Shown: in pieces, positions 20,608 to 30,425 of the stretch
Layout: the number at the start of each line of letters is the position of its first letter
Position numbering within the stretch: the stretch's first letter is position 1
Source of the DNA: DASVBE01 sp963770375
GTDB lineage: Bacteria; Actinomycetota; Actinomycetes; Streptosporangiales; Streptosporangiaceae
Direction: 5' to 3'
DNA length: 64,000 nt
Assembly (NCBI GenBank): GCA_963770375.1
Contig: CAVYPM010000005.1
Span: forward strand, 124,001 to 188,000
Made by a program: the position numbers and the translations under genes
The notes under the pieces: model-generated
Told to the model about the DNA's origin: nothing
The model's database searches: none
Seen by the model: the letters and a program-made list of their open reading frames with translations, nothing else

Positions 20608-21278
20608 CGCGCGGCCCCTGGCCCGCCGTCCTCGCCGCCGGCCGGATCGGGCTGCCCCGCGGCCGCCCGGAGCATGGCGTTGACCGCGGCCGCGGCGACT
20701 GCCGAGCCGCCCTTCTCCGACACGTTGGTCACCGAGCGCAGCCCGCTGGCCCGCAGCGCGTCCTTGGCCTCCGCCGCGCCGACGAAGCCGACCGGCAGCC
20801 CGACCACGAACGCCGGCTCGACGTTCCTGGTCAGGATCTCGGCCAGCGCGGTGGGCGCGCAGCCCACCACCCAGACCGCGCCCGGCCCGACCTCGCCGAA
20901 GGCCAGCCGGATCGCGGCCGCCGCCCGGGTGATGCCCGCGGTCCTGGCCAGCCGCGCGCTCAGCGGCTCCCGGATCTTGCACACCACGTCCCGGCCGGTG
21001 ATCCCGGCCGCGACCATCTCGGTGTCGGCCACCACGGCGGCGCCGCCGGCCAGCGCCTGCACCCCGGCGGCCAGCGCTTCCTCGTCGCAGACCAGGTCGG
21101 TCGCGTAGTCGAAGTCGGCGCTGGCGTGGATGACCCGCTCGGTCACGTCCCGGCTGAACCGGGGCAGCCGGGACAGGTCGATCCGGGACCGCAGGATCCG
21201 GTACGACTCAGCCTCGATCGGGTGCACCCCGCTGGCCTCGCTGGCCCCGCCGGCCACCGCTTCCTCTGGCCAGGTCAT
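20604..21278 (-). CDS. cobH: Precorrin-8X methylmutase
   Basis: 224 residues. IEAESYRILRSRIDLSRL, ERVIHASADFDYA (containing the catalytic histidine), VVADTEMVAAGITGRDV and FVVGLPVGFVGAAEAKDAL are diagnostic of CobH/CbiC, which moves a methyl group from C-11 to C-12 to give hydrogenobyrinate. The ATG overlaps the ferredoxin stop (ATGA) and its stop overlaps cbiX. Confidence 0.95.
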   Translation of the reverse strand: MTWPEEAVAGGASEASGVHPIEAESYRILRSRIDLSRLPRFSRDVTERVIHASADFDYATDLVCDEEALAAGVQALAGGAAVVADTEMVAAGITGRDVVCKIREPLSARLARTAGITRAAAAIRLAFGEVGPGAVWVVGCAPTALAEILTRNVEPAFVVGLPVGFVGAAEAKDALRASGLRSVTNVSEKGGSAVAAAAVNAMLRAAAGQPDPAGGEDGGPGAAR

Positions 21279-21565
21279 CTCGTCAGCACCTCCTGGGCCA
21301 GGTAGATCGCGTCGGCCGGGCAGACCTCCACGCACTCGCCGCACCCGGTGCACCGGGCCGCCCGCACCGCCAGCGGGACCGCGGCCCCCGGCCCGGCCGG
21401 GCGGATGGCCCGCTCCGGGCACGTTAGCAGGCAGGCTCCGCAGCCCAGGCAGCCGCTGGTCACGACCGCGCAGGTCAGGCCGGTGCGGGTCAGGCCAGCG
21501 CGGGTCAGGCCGGTGCGGGCCGGGACGGTCCCGCTGGCCCCGGCCCCGGCAGGAGCCCGGGTCAC
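21275..21565 (-). CDS. 2[4Fe-4S] ferredoxin inside the cobalamin operon
   Basis: 96 residues from GTG 21565, overlapping the cbiG-cobJ stop (GTGA). Two classical cluster motifs, CLGCGACLLTCP and CTGCGECVEVCP, form a bacterial-type ferredoxin domain in the last 65 residues. The N-terminal 30 residues contain a short repeat (TGLTRAGLTRTGLT) written by 15-bp DNA repeats, so the true start may be further in, for example the GTG giving VTSGCLGC. A redox role in corrin synthesis is suggested by position; CbiW of Bacillus megaterium is a precedent for such a protein. The partner is unknown. Confidence 0.88.
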   Translation of the reverse strand: MTRAPAGAGASGTVPARTGLTRAGLTRTGLTCAVVTSGCLGCGACLLTCPERAIRPAGPGAAVPLAVRAARCTGCGECVEVCPADAIYLAQEVLTR

Positions 21566-23292
21566 GGAGCCGACCAGCGGTAGTCCCGCGGGGTGACCAT
21601 CCGCCCGGCCACGATCCTGGTTCGCGACGAGCCGATCACGACCATCGTGTGCATGTCGGCCACCGCCGGGTCGAAATCCTCCAGGGTGGCGATGCCGGAC
21701 CGCTCCCCGCCGCGGGACGCGTCCCGCACCCAGCCGACCGGGGTGCCGGCCGGCCGGTACTCGGCCAGGATGGCCAGCGCCCGCGGCAGCTGCCAGGTCC
21801 GGGCCTGGCTGGCCGGGTTGTACAGGCTGACCACCAGATCCGCCTCGGCCGCGGCGCGCAGCCGCCGCTCGATCTGGTCCCACGGCGTGTGCAGGTCGGA
21901 CAGCGAGATCGAGGCATGGTCGTGGCCAAGTGGCGCACCGAGCACGGCCGCGGCGGCCAGCGCCGCGGTCACCCCGGGCACGGCCACCACGTCGATCCGG
22001 TCATCGGCCAGTTCCAGCGCCGGGCTGGCCATCGCGTAGATGCCCGCGTCACCCGAGCCGATCAGCGCCACCGCCCGGCCCGCCAGCGCCTCGCTGACCG
22101 CGGCGGCGGCCCGCTGCTCCTCGTCGCCCAGGCCGCTGGACAGGATCCTGGTGCCGTCCGGGATCAGGTCGGACACCTGCCGGACGTACTGGTCCAGGCC
22201 GACGATCACGCTGGCCCGGCGCAGCTCGGCCACGGCCCGCGGGGCCAGCAGGTCCCTGGCCCCCGGGCCGATGCCGACCAGGGCCAGCCGCCCGCGCGGC
22301 CGGCCGCGCGCGACCGCCGCCGTGGCGTTCTGGCTGATCTGCTTGGGCACGAGCAGCTCGGCGGCCCCGGGCAGCTCCCGGCCGGCCGCCGCGAAGAGCA
22401 GCGCGGCGGCCTCGGCCACGCTCGGCGTGCCGACTGCGGCGCGCACGGTCTCGCTCGGCGTGGGCACGTCCACCGCGGCCAGTTCGCCGGCGGTTGCGGT
22501 GCGGACCGCCCAGCCGCGCTCGGCGGCGGCGGCGATCAGGCCCGGCTCGCGGGCCTTGGCGTCCACGGTGGCCAGCCAGCGCACCGCCCGGGGGGACAGG
22601 CCCGCGCTGGCCAGCGCCTGGTCCATCAGCTTGCCCGCCTCGGCGGCGGTGACCCCGCGGCTGGCCCCGGCCCCGACGGTCAGCGATGGCGGCCGGTACA
22701 CCACCCGCGGGCCGGCCGCCGGCTCCAGCTCGGCGTCGGTGACCACGATGGCCGGCACGCCGGGCTCCGGCGCGTCCGCCCGGACCACCGCGGCGGGCAG
22801 CGGCGGAACCGGCCATTCCGGGTCCATGGTCAGCGTGACCCGTTCGCCGGACAGGATCGCGGTGCCCACCGCGGCCAGGTCGCTGCCCGGCTCCACGGTG
22901 AACCCGATGTCCGCGCCGAACTCGTCCAGCGCCACCGACCCGGCCGCGTCCGACGCGGTGGTGATGACCGCGGTGGCGCCCAGGATCGCGGCGACGTGCC
23001 GGGCCAGCACGTTGGCCCCGCCCGCGTGCCCGCCCAGGATCGGCACCGCGAACTGCAGCGCCTCGTCCACGCACACCACGCCGGGGTCGGTGTACTTGCC
23101 CGCCAGCAGCGGGGCGGCGATCCGCACGGTGGCGCCGACGGCCAGGAAGCAGACGATCAGGTCGCACTCGTCGAACGCCTGCGGCAGCGCCGCCGTGGCC
23201 GGACCCCGGTAGCTCCGGGTGTCCGGCAGCTCCTCGGCCAGCCGCGCCGCCGCCATCCGGCCCGCGGCGGTCACCGCGATCAGCCCGATCAT
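21562..23292 (-). CDS. cobJ: CbiG-CobJ fusion: cobalt-precorrin-5A hydrolase / precorrin-3B C17-methyltransferase
   Basis: 576 residues from ATG 23292, overlapping the cobL stop (ATGA). Residues ~1-320 are CbiG: IVCFLAVGATVRIAAPLLAG, PILGGHAGGANVLARHVAAI, LATVDAKAREPGLIAAAAER. The rest is CobJ/CbiH: ALVGIGPGARDLLAPRAVAE, LIGSGDAGIYAMASPALELA, DLHTPWDQIERRL. Together they carry out C-17 methylation with ring contraction and removal of the extruded C2 unit as acetaldehyde. The presence of CbiG and absence of CobG point to the oxygen-independent ring-contraction chemistry. Confidence 0.95.
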   Translation of the reverse strand: MIGLIAVTAAGRMAAARLAEELPDTRSYRGPATAALPQAFDECDLIVCFLAVGATVRIAAPLLAGKYTDPGVVCVDEALQFAVPILGGHAGGANVLARHVAAILGATAVITTASDAAGSVALDEFGADIGFTVEPGSDLAAVGTAILSGERVTLTMDPEWPVPPLPAAVVRADAPEPGVPAIVVTDAELEPAAGPRVVYRPPSLTVGAGASRGVTAAEAGKLMDQALASAGLSPRAVRWLATVDAKAREPGLIAAAAERGWAVRTATAGELAAVDVPTPSETVRAAVGTPSVAEAAALLFAAAGRELPGAAELLVPKQISQNATAAVARGRPRGRLALVGIGPGARDLLAPRAVAELRRASVIVGLDQYVRQVSDLIPDGTRILSSGLGDEEQRAAAAVSEALAGRAVALIGSGDAGIYAMASPALELADDRIDVVAVPGVTAALAAAAVLGAPLGHDHASISLSDLHTPWDQIERRLRAAAEADLVVSLYNPASQARTWQLPRALAILAEYRPAGTPVGWVRDASRGGERSGIATLEDFDPAVADMHTMVVIGSSRTRIVAGRMVTPRDYRWSAP

Positions 23293-24658
23293 GCCGGCCC
23301 CCGCTCGCCGGAGACCACGAACACCGGGTTCGCCCCGGCCAGCCGCAGCGACCCGCCGGGCAGCGGGGCCAGCCGCGCCGCCTGCAGCTGCACGCCCTCG
23401 GCCCGGTAACCGCGCGCGGCCAGCAGCTCGGTCACCGCCCGCACCCGGTCCACCGAGGCCAGCGCGGCCACCGCGCGCTCCGGCCGGCCGGCCTCCAGGG
23501 CGGCGGCCAGCACGTCGTCGCTGCCGCCCCCGGCGAACAGCGCGTCCGGCGCGGGCAGGCCCGCCAGCGCCGCCGGGGCCGTCCCGGCCACCACCCGGAC
23601 GCTGCCGGCGACGCCATGCGCGGCCGCGTTGCGCCGGATCCGCTCGCACTGGCCCTGGTCGGCCTCGACCGCGTACACGCTGGCGCCGAACCGGGCGCAC
23701 TCCACCGCCACCGACCCGGACCCGGCCCCGATGTCCCACACGGTCCGGCCGAGCCCCGGGCCCAGCCGGGCCAGCACCAGGGCCCGCACCTCGGCCTTAG
23801 TGATCATCGCGTCCCGGTGCTCGAACGCCTCCTCGGGCAGCGCCCACCCGGCCGGTGCCCCCCGGTGCCCGGCCACCCAGCCCGGGCCGCCCGTGCTGCC
23901 CGGCCCCGTGCTGTCCGGCCCGTCCGTCCGGCCCCGTTCCGTCCGGCGCCATCCCGTCGCGCGCCACAGCCGGGTCCAGCGCCACCAGCACGTTCGGGTC
24001 GGCCAGCGCCCACGGCCAGGCCACCGCCCGGGCCGCAGGCCAGCTCAGCGACCCGCTCGTCGGCCGTGCCGAGCCGCTCCGCCGCGTAGACCCGGCGCCC
24101 GCCGGCCAGCAGCGCCGCGGCCAGCTCGGCGGCCGGCTCCCCTGGCGTGGTCAGGATCGCCGCCTTGGGGTGAGCCAGGGCGGCGGCGGTCACCGGGCCC
24201 GGATCCCGGCCATGCGCGGACAGCACAAGTGCATCGTCCCAGTCGAGGCCAAGCCGGGCGAATGCCAGAGCCACCGAGGAGACCGCGGGCAGCACGACGG
24301 GCCGGATCCCGCGGGCCCGCAGCGCCCGCACGATCCCGAAAAACCCGGGGTCACCCGAGGCCAGCACCACGGCCGGCCCGCCCGCCGCCTCGATCTCCGC
24401 CAGCGCCTCGTCCAGCCGGGTCAGCTCCGCCACCCGCGCGCTCCCCGGCACCATCCCGGCCGCCCCGTCCTGCCCCGTCCTATCCTGGCCCGTCCTGTCC
24501 TGGCCCGCACCATCCTTGCCAGCCCCGTCGCAGGCCAGCACCGCGTCCAGGTGCCGCCGCGCACCGATGACCAGCACGGCCCCGGCCAGCGCGGCCACCG
24601 CGGCAGGCGGAAGCGGGCCGCCGTCACAGCCGATCACGGTCACCGCGGGCGCCGTCAT
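23289..24658 (-). CDS. cobL: CobL (CbiE-CbiT) precorrin-6Y C5,15-methyltransferase (two apparent frameshifts)
   Basis: Starts at ATG 24658, overlapping the cbiD stop (TGATG). CbiE part: AVTVIGCDGGPLPPAAV, VLASGDPGFFGIVRALRARG, VSSVALAFARLGLDWDDALV. CbiT part: HRDAMITKAEVRALVLARLG and TVWDIGAGSGSVAVECARFG, an SAM-binding Rossmann motif. The frame is lost near 24020-24030 and again near 23870-23885. The intermediate frame carries AWPWALADPNVLVALDPAVA and a Gly/Gln/His-rich linker, so one protein was probably split by two indels. A second repeat tract (15-bp units, GQDRTGQDRTGQD) sits in the CbiE half. It methylates C-5 and C-15 and decarboxylates the acetate at C-12. Confidence 0.85.
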
Positions 24659-26199
24659 CACGACCGCCCCGGCCACGCGGCAACCAGTTTCCGCCCGCTG
24701 AAGTCCACCATCATCACCTCGACCGCGGGCAGGATCGCCGCCTGCCGCCGCTCCCCAGCCCCGGCCCCTCCAGCGCCCGCACCGGCAACCCCGGCACCCG
24801 CCCCGGCCTCCATACCGGCCACCCGGGCGCCCTCGTCCCCACCGTCAGTCACTTCGGCATCGCCAGCCTGACCGGCACTGGCCTCAGCCGTCCCGCCCTT
24901 GGGGGCCCTACCCGCCCTGCCGACCTCGGTGACCCTGCCGGTCCCGGCGCCAGCCGCGGCAGCCTCATTCCCACCCTCAGAAACTTCCGCATCGCCAGCC
25001 TGATCGGCGCCACTCGCCTCAGCCGTCCCGCTCTCGGCAGCCCCGTCGGCCTCAGGAGGCTTACCGGCCCCGGTGGCTTCGTCAGCCTTGCCGGCCCCGG
25101 CGATCTCGGCGCAGAACCGGGCCAGCACTCCCGCGACCCGGCGGCACAGCTCGGTCCCGGCCGCCTCGAGCAGCCCGGCTGCCTCCCACAGCTCGGCCGC
25201 GTGCCGCGCCGTGTTGGCCTCCGCGACCTCCGCCGCCAGCGCATCACCACCGCCCGCCGCCCGGGTGATCTCGGCCAGGAGACCAGTGGACACCCGGGAC
25301 CGGGTGTAGTGCGTCATCAGCACGCCCGCGGCCAGCTTGACCAGCTTCCCGGCCATGCCCACGAACACCACCCGGGGCACGCCGTGCTCCATCACCCGCC
25401 GCAGCGCCGCCCCGGTGAAGTCGCCCACCTCGACGAACGAGACCTCGGGCAGCCCGGGCAGCAGCGCCATCGCGCCCCGCTCGGTCCGGCCGCCGGTGCA
25501 CAGCACGATCGCGGGCACGCCCTGCGCGGCAGCCACCGCCACCGCCTGCTCGACGCTTGCCCGCCACGACGCGGTCGAGAACGGCCGGACGATCCCCGTG
25601 GTGCCCAGGATCGAGATCCCGCCGAGGATGCCGAGCCGGGCGTTGGTCGTCTTGCGGGCCATCTTCTCGCCGCCGGGCACCGAGATCACGACCCGCGCCC
25701 CGCGCTCCGCCAGGTCGATCACCTCGCCCACCGCCTGGGTGATCATCTGCCGGGGCACCGGGTTGATCGCCGGGCTGCCGACCTCCAGGCCCAGGCCGGG
25801 CTTCGTAACCACGCCGACGCCCTCGCCGCCGTCCAGGTCGAGGCCCGCCTCCGCCCGCCAGCTGACCAGCGCGGTCAGATGCGCGCCATGGGTGACATCA
25901 GGGTCGTCCCCCGCATCCTTGACCACGACCGCCTCCGCCCGTTCGCCGCCCCTGGCGCCCCCCGGCCGGGCAGCGCCGGGCAGCAGGCGGCAGGACGTGA
26001 CAGCGAACACTACCCGCCGCCCGGACGGCAAAACGATCTCGACGCTGTCCTGTGCCTGGCCGGTTTCCAGCGCGGCCGCCGCGGCCTTGGCCGCCGCCGC
26101 GGCGCACGCGCCGGTGGTCCACCCGGTGCGCAGCCCGGTCTGCCGGACCCGCGCGGTGCGCGGCAGGTCAGGCTCACGGAGCTCCCCGGGCTCGGTCAT
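24658..26199 (-). CDS. cbiD: Cobalt-precorrin-5B C1-methyltransferase CbiD with a long repetitive insert
   Basis: 513 residues from ATG 26199. The core is CbiD: RTGWTTGACAAAAAKAAAAA, VTKPGLGLEVGSPAINPVPR, SVPGGEKMARKTTNARLGIL, VFVGMAGKLVKLAAGVLMTH. CbiD is normally about 370 residues. Here about 115 extra residues (positions ~370-485) of Gly/Ala/Glu-rich sequence, containing two ~44-residue imperfect repeats (TAEASGADQAGDAEVSEGGN and TAEASAGQAGDAEVTDGGDE), precede the normal end (VMMVDFSGRKLVAAW). Starts 9 bases after cobM; the stop overlaps cobL. Confidence 0.93.
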   Translation of the reverse strand: MTEPGELREPDLPRTARVRQTGLRTGWTTGACAAAAAKAAAAALETGQAQDSVEIVLPSGRRVVFAVTSCRLLPGAARPGGARGGERAEAVVVKDAGDDPDVTHGAHLTALVSWRAEAGLDLDGGEGVGVVTKPGLGLEVGSPAINPVPRQMITQAVGEVIDLAERGARVVISVPGGEKMARKTTNARLGILGGISILGTTGIVRPFSTASWRASVEQAVAVAAAQGVPAIVLCTGGRTERGAMALLPGLPEVSFVEVGDFTGAALRRVMEHGVPRVVFVGMAGKLVKLAAGVLMTHYTRSRVSTGLLAEITRAAGGGDALAAEVAEANTARHAAELWEAAGLLEAAGTELCRRVAGVLARFCAEIAGAGKADEATGAGKPPEADGAAESGTAEASGADQAGDAEVSEGGNEAAAAGAGTGRVTEVGRAGRAPKGGTAEASAGQAGDAEVTDGGDEGARVAGMEAGAGAGVAGAGAGGAGAGERRQAAILPAVEVMMVDFSGRKLVAAWPGRS

Positions 26200-26208
26200 C
26201 ACCGCACC

Positions 26209-27075
26209 CTAGTCACGCCCGGCCCCGCCCGGCGGCACCGGCGCACCCGGCGGCAGCGGCGCACCCGCCGCGCCCGCCCCGCGGCCGCGCAGCGCCCGCC
26301 GGGCCGCCCGGTCGGCCTTGCGGTACTCGTGGAAATGGCCCGGGTGGTACAGGTGCGACCGGGTGCCGCCCGCCGCCAGCGCCGGGCCGACCAGCACCAG
26401 CGTGTGCTTCCACAGCCGGCGGGCCTTCACCGTGGCGGCCAGCTCGTCCAGCCGGCACCGCTCGACCAGCTCGTCCGGCCAGGTCACCCGGTAAGCCACG
26501 ACGCACGGCGTCTCCGGCGGGTAGCCGCCCGCCAGCAGCTCGTCCTGCAGCTGCCCGGACCGGGCCGCGGACAGGAACAGCGCCATGGTCGTGCCGTGCG
26601 AGGCCAGCGCCGCGACCTCCTCCCCCGGCGGCATCGGCGTCTTCCCCCCGCCGAGCCGCGTCAGGATCACCGACTGCGCAACCTCGGGAATGGTCAGCTC
26701 CCGCTCCACCGCGGCGGCGGCCGCCGTGAAGCTGGACACCCCGGGCACGACCGAGGTCGCCAGCCCCAGCTCACGGCACCGGTCGAGCTGCTCCTGCAGC
26801 GCCCCCCACAGCGCCGGGTCGCCGGAGTGCACCCGCGCCACCGCCAGGCCCTCGTCCTTCGCGCGCCGGTACAGCGGCAGCACCCCCTCCAGCGGCAGCT
26901 CCGCCGAGTCGATGATCTCGGCGCCGGGCCGGGCGTGCTCCAGCACCCCGGGATGCACCAGGCTGGACGCCCAGATCACCACGTCGGCCGCGGCGATCGC
27001 GGCGGCCCCGCGCAGGGTCAGCAGGTCCGGCGCGCCGGGCCCGGCCCCCACGAACGTCACCGTGCCCGTTGTCAT
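26209..27075 (-). CDS. cobM: Precorrin-4 C11-methyltransferase
   Basis: 288 residues from ATG 27075. FVGAGPGAPDLLTLRGAAAI, VVIWASSLVHPGVLEHARPG, ARVHSGDPALWGALQEQL and VVPGVSSFTAAAAAVERELT are diagnostic of CobM/CbiF. The last ~25 residues are a Gly/Pro-rich tail. Preceded by cobI, whose restored stop would overlap this ATG as ATGA. Confidence 0.95.
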   Translation of the reverse strand: MTTGTVTFVGAGPGAPDLLTLRGAAAIAAADVVIWASSLVHPGVLEHARPGAEIIDSAELPLEGVLPLYRRAKDEGLAVARVHSGDPALWGALQEQLDRCRELGLATSVVPGVSSFTAAAAAVERELTIPEVAQSVILTRLGGGKTPMPPGEEVAALASHGTTMALFLSAARSGQLQDELLAGGYPPETPCVVAYRVTWPDELVERCRLDELAATVKARRLWKHTLVLVGPALAAGGTRSHLYHPGHFHEYRKADRAARRALRGRGAGAAGAPLPPGAPVPPGGAGRD

Positions 27076-28063
27076 ACGCTCCCGCCCCGGCTATCGCCCG
27101 CCTGTCCCGCGGAGTCCGCAGCCCGCGGGCCAGGTCCGCAGCCCCACCGGCCGGCCGCAGTCCCGTTTGCCGGACCCGCAGCCCCACTGGCCGCGCCCGC
27201 AATCCCGTCTGCCGGGCCCGCAGCCCTGCGGGCCGGATCCGCAGCCCCACTGGCCGGCCCGCAGCCCTCTCTGCCGGGCCCGCCGCGGCGGCCGCAGCCT
27301 TCCCGCCCAGCCGGCTCCCCCGGCCGCCGCGCCGTCCCGTCGAGATCAGCGTGGCCAGGTACGGCACCCGCTCCCCCGCCTCGACCGACGCCGCGGGCCG
27401 GATGTCCTCCCCGGCCAGGCCGACCCGGGCGCCGAACACCGCGCCGTCAAGCCGCCCCGCCTCGGCAAGCGCTTTCCGGACCGTTTCCAGCGAGCCCGCC
27501 GCGCTCAGCTTGTACGCCACCACCGTGTCGTGCGCGGCCAGCGCCTCGGCCAGCGCGCCGGGCCCGGCCGTCAGCGGCAGCAGCACCAGCGACTCGGTGC
27601 CCTCGGCCAGCACGGTGCCGCTGCGCGCGGCCAGGTCCTGCAGCGCGGTGATGCCCGGCACGGTCTCCACCGTGACCCCGGGGTCCCGCGCGGTCACGCT
27701 CTGGGCCAGGTAGCTGAACGTCGAGTACAGCGCCGGGTCGCCCAGCGTGGCGAACGCGACCGTCCCCGCCCCCGCCGCGAACGCCCCGGTCACCGCGTCC
27801 GCGGCGGCGTCCCACGCGGCGGCCCGGTCCGGCGTGACCCCGCCGGTGTCGTTCAGCGCGAACGCCACCCGCCGGATCACCGCACCGTCCACGTGCGCCC
27901 GCACGGTCGCCTCGGCCCGCCCGGTCTCGGCCCGGTCCTCCTCGCCGGGCCGGCCGAGCACCGGCACCAGGACCAGGTCCGCGGTCCGCAGCACGCGGAT
28001 TGCCTTGACCGTGATCAGCTCCGGGTCGCCGGGCCCGACGCCCACCCCGATCAGCCGCCTCAC
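27072..28063 (-). CDS. cobI: Precorrin-2 C20-methyltransferase (frame lost in repetitive tail)
   Basis: Starts at GTG 28063, overlapping the cobB stop (GTGA). RLIGVGVGPGDPELITVKAI, TVAFATLGDPALYSTFSYLA, ETVPGITALQDLAARSGTVL and ARVGLAGEDIRPAASVEAGE identify CobI/CbiL. After about residue 250 the protein enters seven-residue repeats (GLRARPV/QT-type) and the frame then runs antisense-free over cobM to 26771. In another frame a TGA at 27072-27074 overlaps the cobM ATG exactly as at other junctions of this operon, so the true end is placed there, implying an indel in the repeats. Confidence 0.85.
27110..27290 (-). repeat. 21-bp tandem repeats in the cobI tail
   Basis: About five to seven diverged 21-bp units (GCAGCCCCACTGGCCGG-like on the plus strand) encode a seven-residue repeat of the form R-P-V/A-G-L-R-x or R-Q-T-G-L-R-x. 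The unit is a multiple of three, so copy-number change would be frame-neutral. Confidence 0.6.
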
Positions 28064-29635
28064 GGCGCACCCCCGTCCCGGGCCGCGGCCGTGGGGACCG
28101 TCCGGCGGCCGGCCGGCCCGGCGCGGAAGGCCGCGCAGGCCGCGGCGAACCGGGCCGCGAACGCGGGCTGGCCGGCCCAGTGCAGGTGCAGGTACGACGC
28201 CAGAAGTGCCCCCTGCGCCACGCCCTCACGGGCTCCGCCAGGCAGCCGCCAGGCCGCTGACTCGCCAGTTTTCAGGGATACGGAGGTCCGGTGGAACTCA
28301 TGCGCTCGCACCTGATCACCCGCCCGGGTGATCACGGAGTCCCGGTCCGCGGAGGCGGCCCGGTAGCCCAGGGTCAGCCGCGGGGTCATCGACGCGTCGG
28401 CGGGCAGCACGCCGCACATCGGCTGGCCGTCCAGGGTGCGGGCCAGGTACAGCAGCCCGGCGCACTCGGCCACCACCGGCGCGCCGCCCGCGGCCAGACT
28501 GGCCACCGCCCGCCGCATCGGCTCGTTGGCGGCCAGTTCCCCGGCGTACACCTCGGGGAACCCGCCGCCGATCAGCAGGCCCGCCGTGCCGTCCGGAAGC
28601 TTCTCGTCAACGGCCGGGTCGAAAACCGCGACCTCCGCCCCGGCCGCAGTCAGCAGTTCCGCCTGCTCGGTGTAACCAAAGGTGAACGCGGGCCCAGCCG
28701 CCAGCGCCACCACCGGCCGGGTCCGGCCGCCCAGCCCGGCGAGCCCATCTCGCCCGTCTCGGCCGGCAGGCCCGGAAAGCCCTTCCCGCCCGGCTTGGCC
28801 GACTTGGTCGGGCTCGGCCGGGTCGGCGGGCTCGGCCCGCCTGGCTGGCCTGGCCGACCTGGTCAGCCTGGCTGGCCAGCGCGGCGGCCGGGTCCCAGGG
28901 CGCGGTGGCCAGCGGCGGCGCGGACCGGGCCAGCGCCACCAGCGCGGCCAGGTCGCAGCTGGCCGCGACCAGGTCGCCGAGCGCGGCCACCGCCCGGGCC
29001 GCGGCGGCCTGCCGCTCGGCGGCCGGGACCAGCCCCAGGTGCCGGGACGGCACCTGGACGTCCGGGTGCCGCCGGATCGCGCCGAGCACCGGCACCGGGT
29101 CGGGCAGAGTAGCAAGCGCTTTCCGCAGCAGGGCCTCGTGCCGGTCCGAGCCGACCCGGTTGAGGATCACCCCGGCCAGCCGGGTCCGCGGGTCGAACCC
29201 GGCGAACCCGGCGACCAGCGCGGCCACCGACCGCCCGGCCGCGGCCGCGTCCACGACCAGCACGACCGGCGCGCCGAGCAGCGCGGCCAGGTGCGCGGTC
29301 GACCCGAACCCGGGGTCGCTGCCCCACGGGCCGTCCGAGGCCACCCCGTCGAACAGGCCCATCACGCCCTCGATGACCGCGATGCCCGCGCCGGACGCGC
29401 CGTGCGCCAGCAGCGGGGCCATCAGGCCCTCGCCGCACAGCACCGGGTCCAGGTTGCGGCCCGGGCGGCCGGTGGCCACCGCGTGGTAGCCCGGGTCGAT
29501 GTAGTCCGGCCCGGCCTTGTGCCCGGACACCCGCAGGCCCCGCCGGGCCAGCGCGGCCATCAGCCCGGTGGCCACCGCGGTCTTGCCGGCCCCGGACGCC
29601 GGGGCGGCGATGACCAGCCGCGGGAGTGTTACCAC
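28060..29635 (-). CDS. cobB: Cobyrinate a,c-diamide synthase (frame lost in central linker)
   Basis: Starts at GTG 29635, overlapping the cobO stop by 7 bases. The N-terminal synthetase domain has LVIAAPASGAGKTAVATGLM and GHKAGPDYIDPGYHAVATGR; the C-terminal class I glutaminase-like domain has FTFGYTEQAELL, LIGGGFPEVYAGELAANEPM, APVVAECAGLLYLA with the catalytic Cys, and VRAHEFHRTSVS. The halves are in different frames, joined near 28790-28880 within a Gln/Gly/Arg repeat-rich linker not usual for CobB. It amidates the a and c side chains with glutamine and ATP. Confidence 0.87.
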
Positions 29636-30225
29636 TCGATGCCCTTCTGGCCCTTCTGGCCGGCGTCCATCGGGTGCTTGACCTTCGTCATCTCGGTGAC
29701 CAGGTCGGCGGTCTCGACCAGCCGCGGGTGCGCGCCGCGGCCGGTGATCACCACGTGCTGCTGGCCGGGGCGGTCCGCGAGCACCGCGATGACCTCCTCG
29801 ACGTCCACCCAGCCCCAGGTGATCGGGTAGGTGAACTCGTCGAGCACGTACAGCCGGTAGGTTTCCGCGGCCAGGTCGCGGCGGATCTGCGCCCAGCCCT
29901 CAGCGGCCCGCTCGGCGTGGTCGGCGGTGTCCCGCTGGATCCACGACCAGCCGTCGCCCATCTTGTGCCAGGCCACGCTTCCGCCGGCCGCGCTGGCGCC
30001 CAGCTCCCGGAGAGCGGTTTCCTCGCCAACCCGCCACTTCGCGGACTTCACGAACTGGAACACGCCGACCGGCCAGCCCTGGTTCCAGGCCCGCAGCGCC
30101 AGCCCGAACGCGGCCGTGGACTTGCCCTTCCCGGTGCCGGTATGGACGATCACCAGCGGCCGGCTCCGCCGCTGCCGCGTGGTCAGCCCGTCGTCGGGAA
30201 CCTGCTCCGGCTGCCCCTTCGGCAT
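29629..30225 (-). CDS. cobO: Cob(I)yrinic acid a,c-diamide adenosyltransferase
   Basis: 198 residues from ATG 30225. P-loop VIVHTGTGKGKSTAAFGLAL, FVKSAKWRVGEETAL, GDGWSWIQRD and YVLDEFTYPITWGWVDVEEV are typical of CobO/BtuR. It transfers adenosyl from ATP to cobalt(I). Between chlD/small ORF and cobB in the operon, as in streptomycetes. Confidence 0.95.
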   Translation of the reverse strand: MPKGQPEQVPDDGLTTRQRRSRPLVIVHTGTGKGKSTAAFGLALRAWNQGWPVGVFQFVKSAKWRVGEETALRELGASAAGGSVAWHKMGDGWSWIQRDTADHAERAAEGWAQIRRDLAAETYRLYVLDEFTYPITWGWVDVEEVIAVLADRPGQQHVVITGRGAHPRLVETADLVTEMTKVKHPMDAGQKGQKGIEW

Positions 30226-30425
30226 CAGGCGGCCCTCCGTCCCCTCGGCGCGCTCGTCCGGCCGGACCGGGAGCCGGTTCGCCGTCCTCGGCCCGGCCGT
30301 GCCGGCGCCGGGACCGCCCAGGACCGCCGGGCCCCGGCCGACTGCGGCGCCGCCCAGTTCACGGCCGTCCTCCCGTGACCAATCAGCCCCGCCAGCAACA
30401 GGCGGCGGCGCGGATCACGCCACAT
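30225..30425 (-). CDS. Possible 66-residue Arg-rich small ORF between chlD and cobO
   Basis: An ATG at 30425 overlaps the chlD stop as TGATG, and its TGA overlaps the cobO ATG as TGATG, so the 200-bp gap is exactly spanned by one frame ([18 protein letters not shown]...). Both junctions use the coupling seen elsewhere in this operon. Against it: composition is Arg/Gly/Pro-rich, codon third positions are less biased than in neighbours, and no family is recognised. Confidence 0.3.
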   Translation of the reverse strand: MWRDPRRRLLLAGLIGHGRTAVNWAAPQSAGARRSWAVPAPARPGRGRRTGSRSGRTSAPRGRRAA

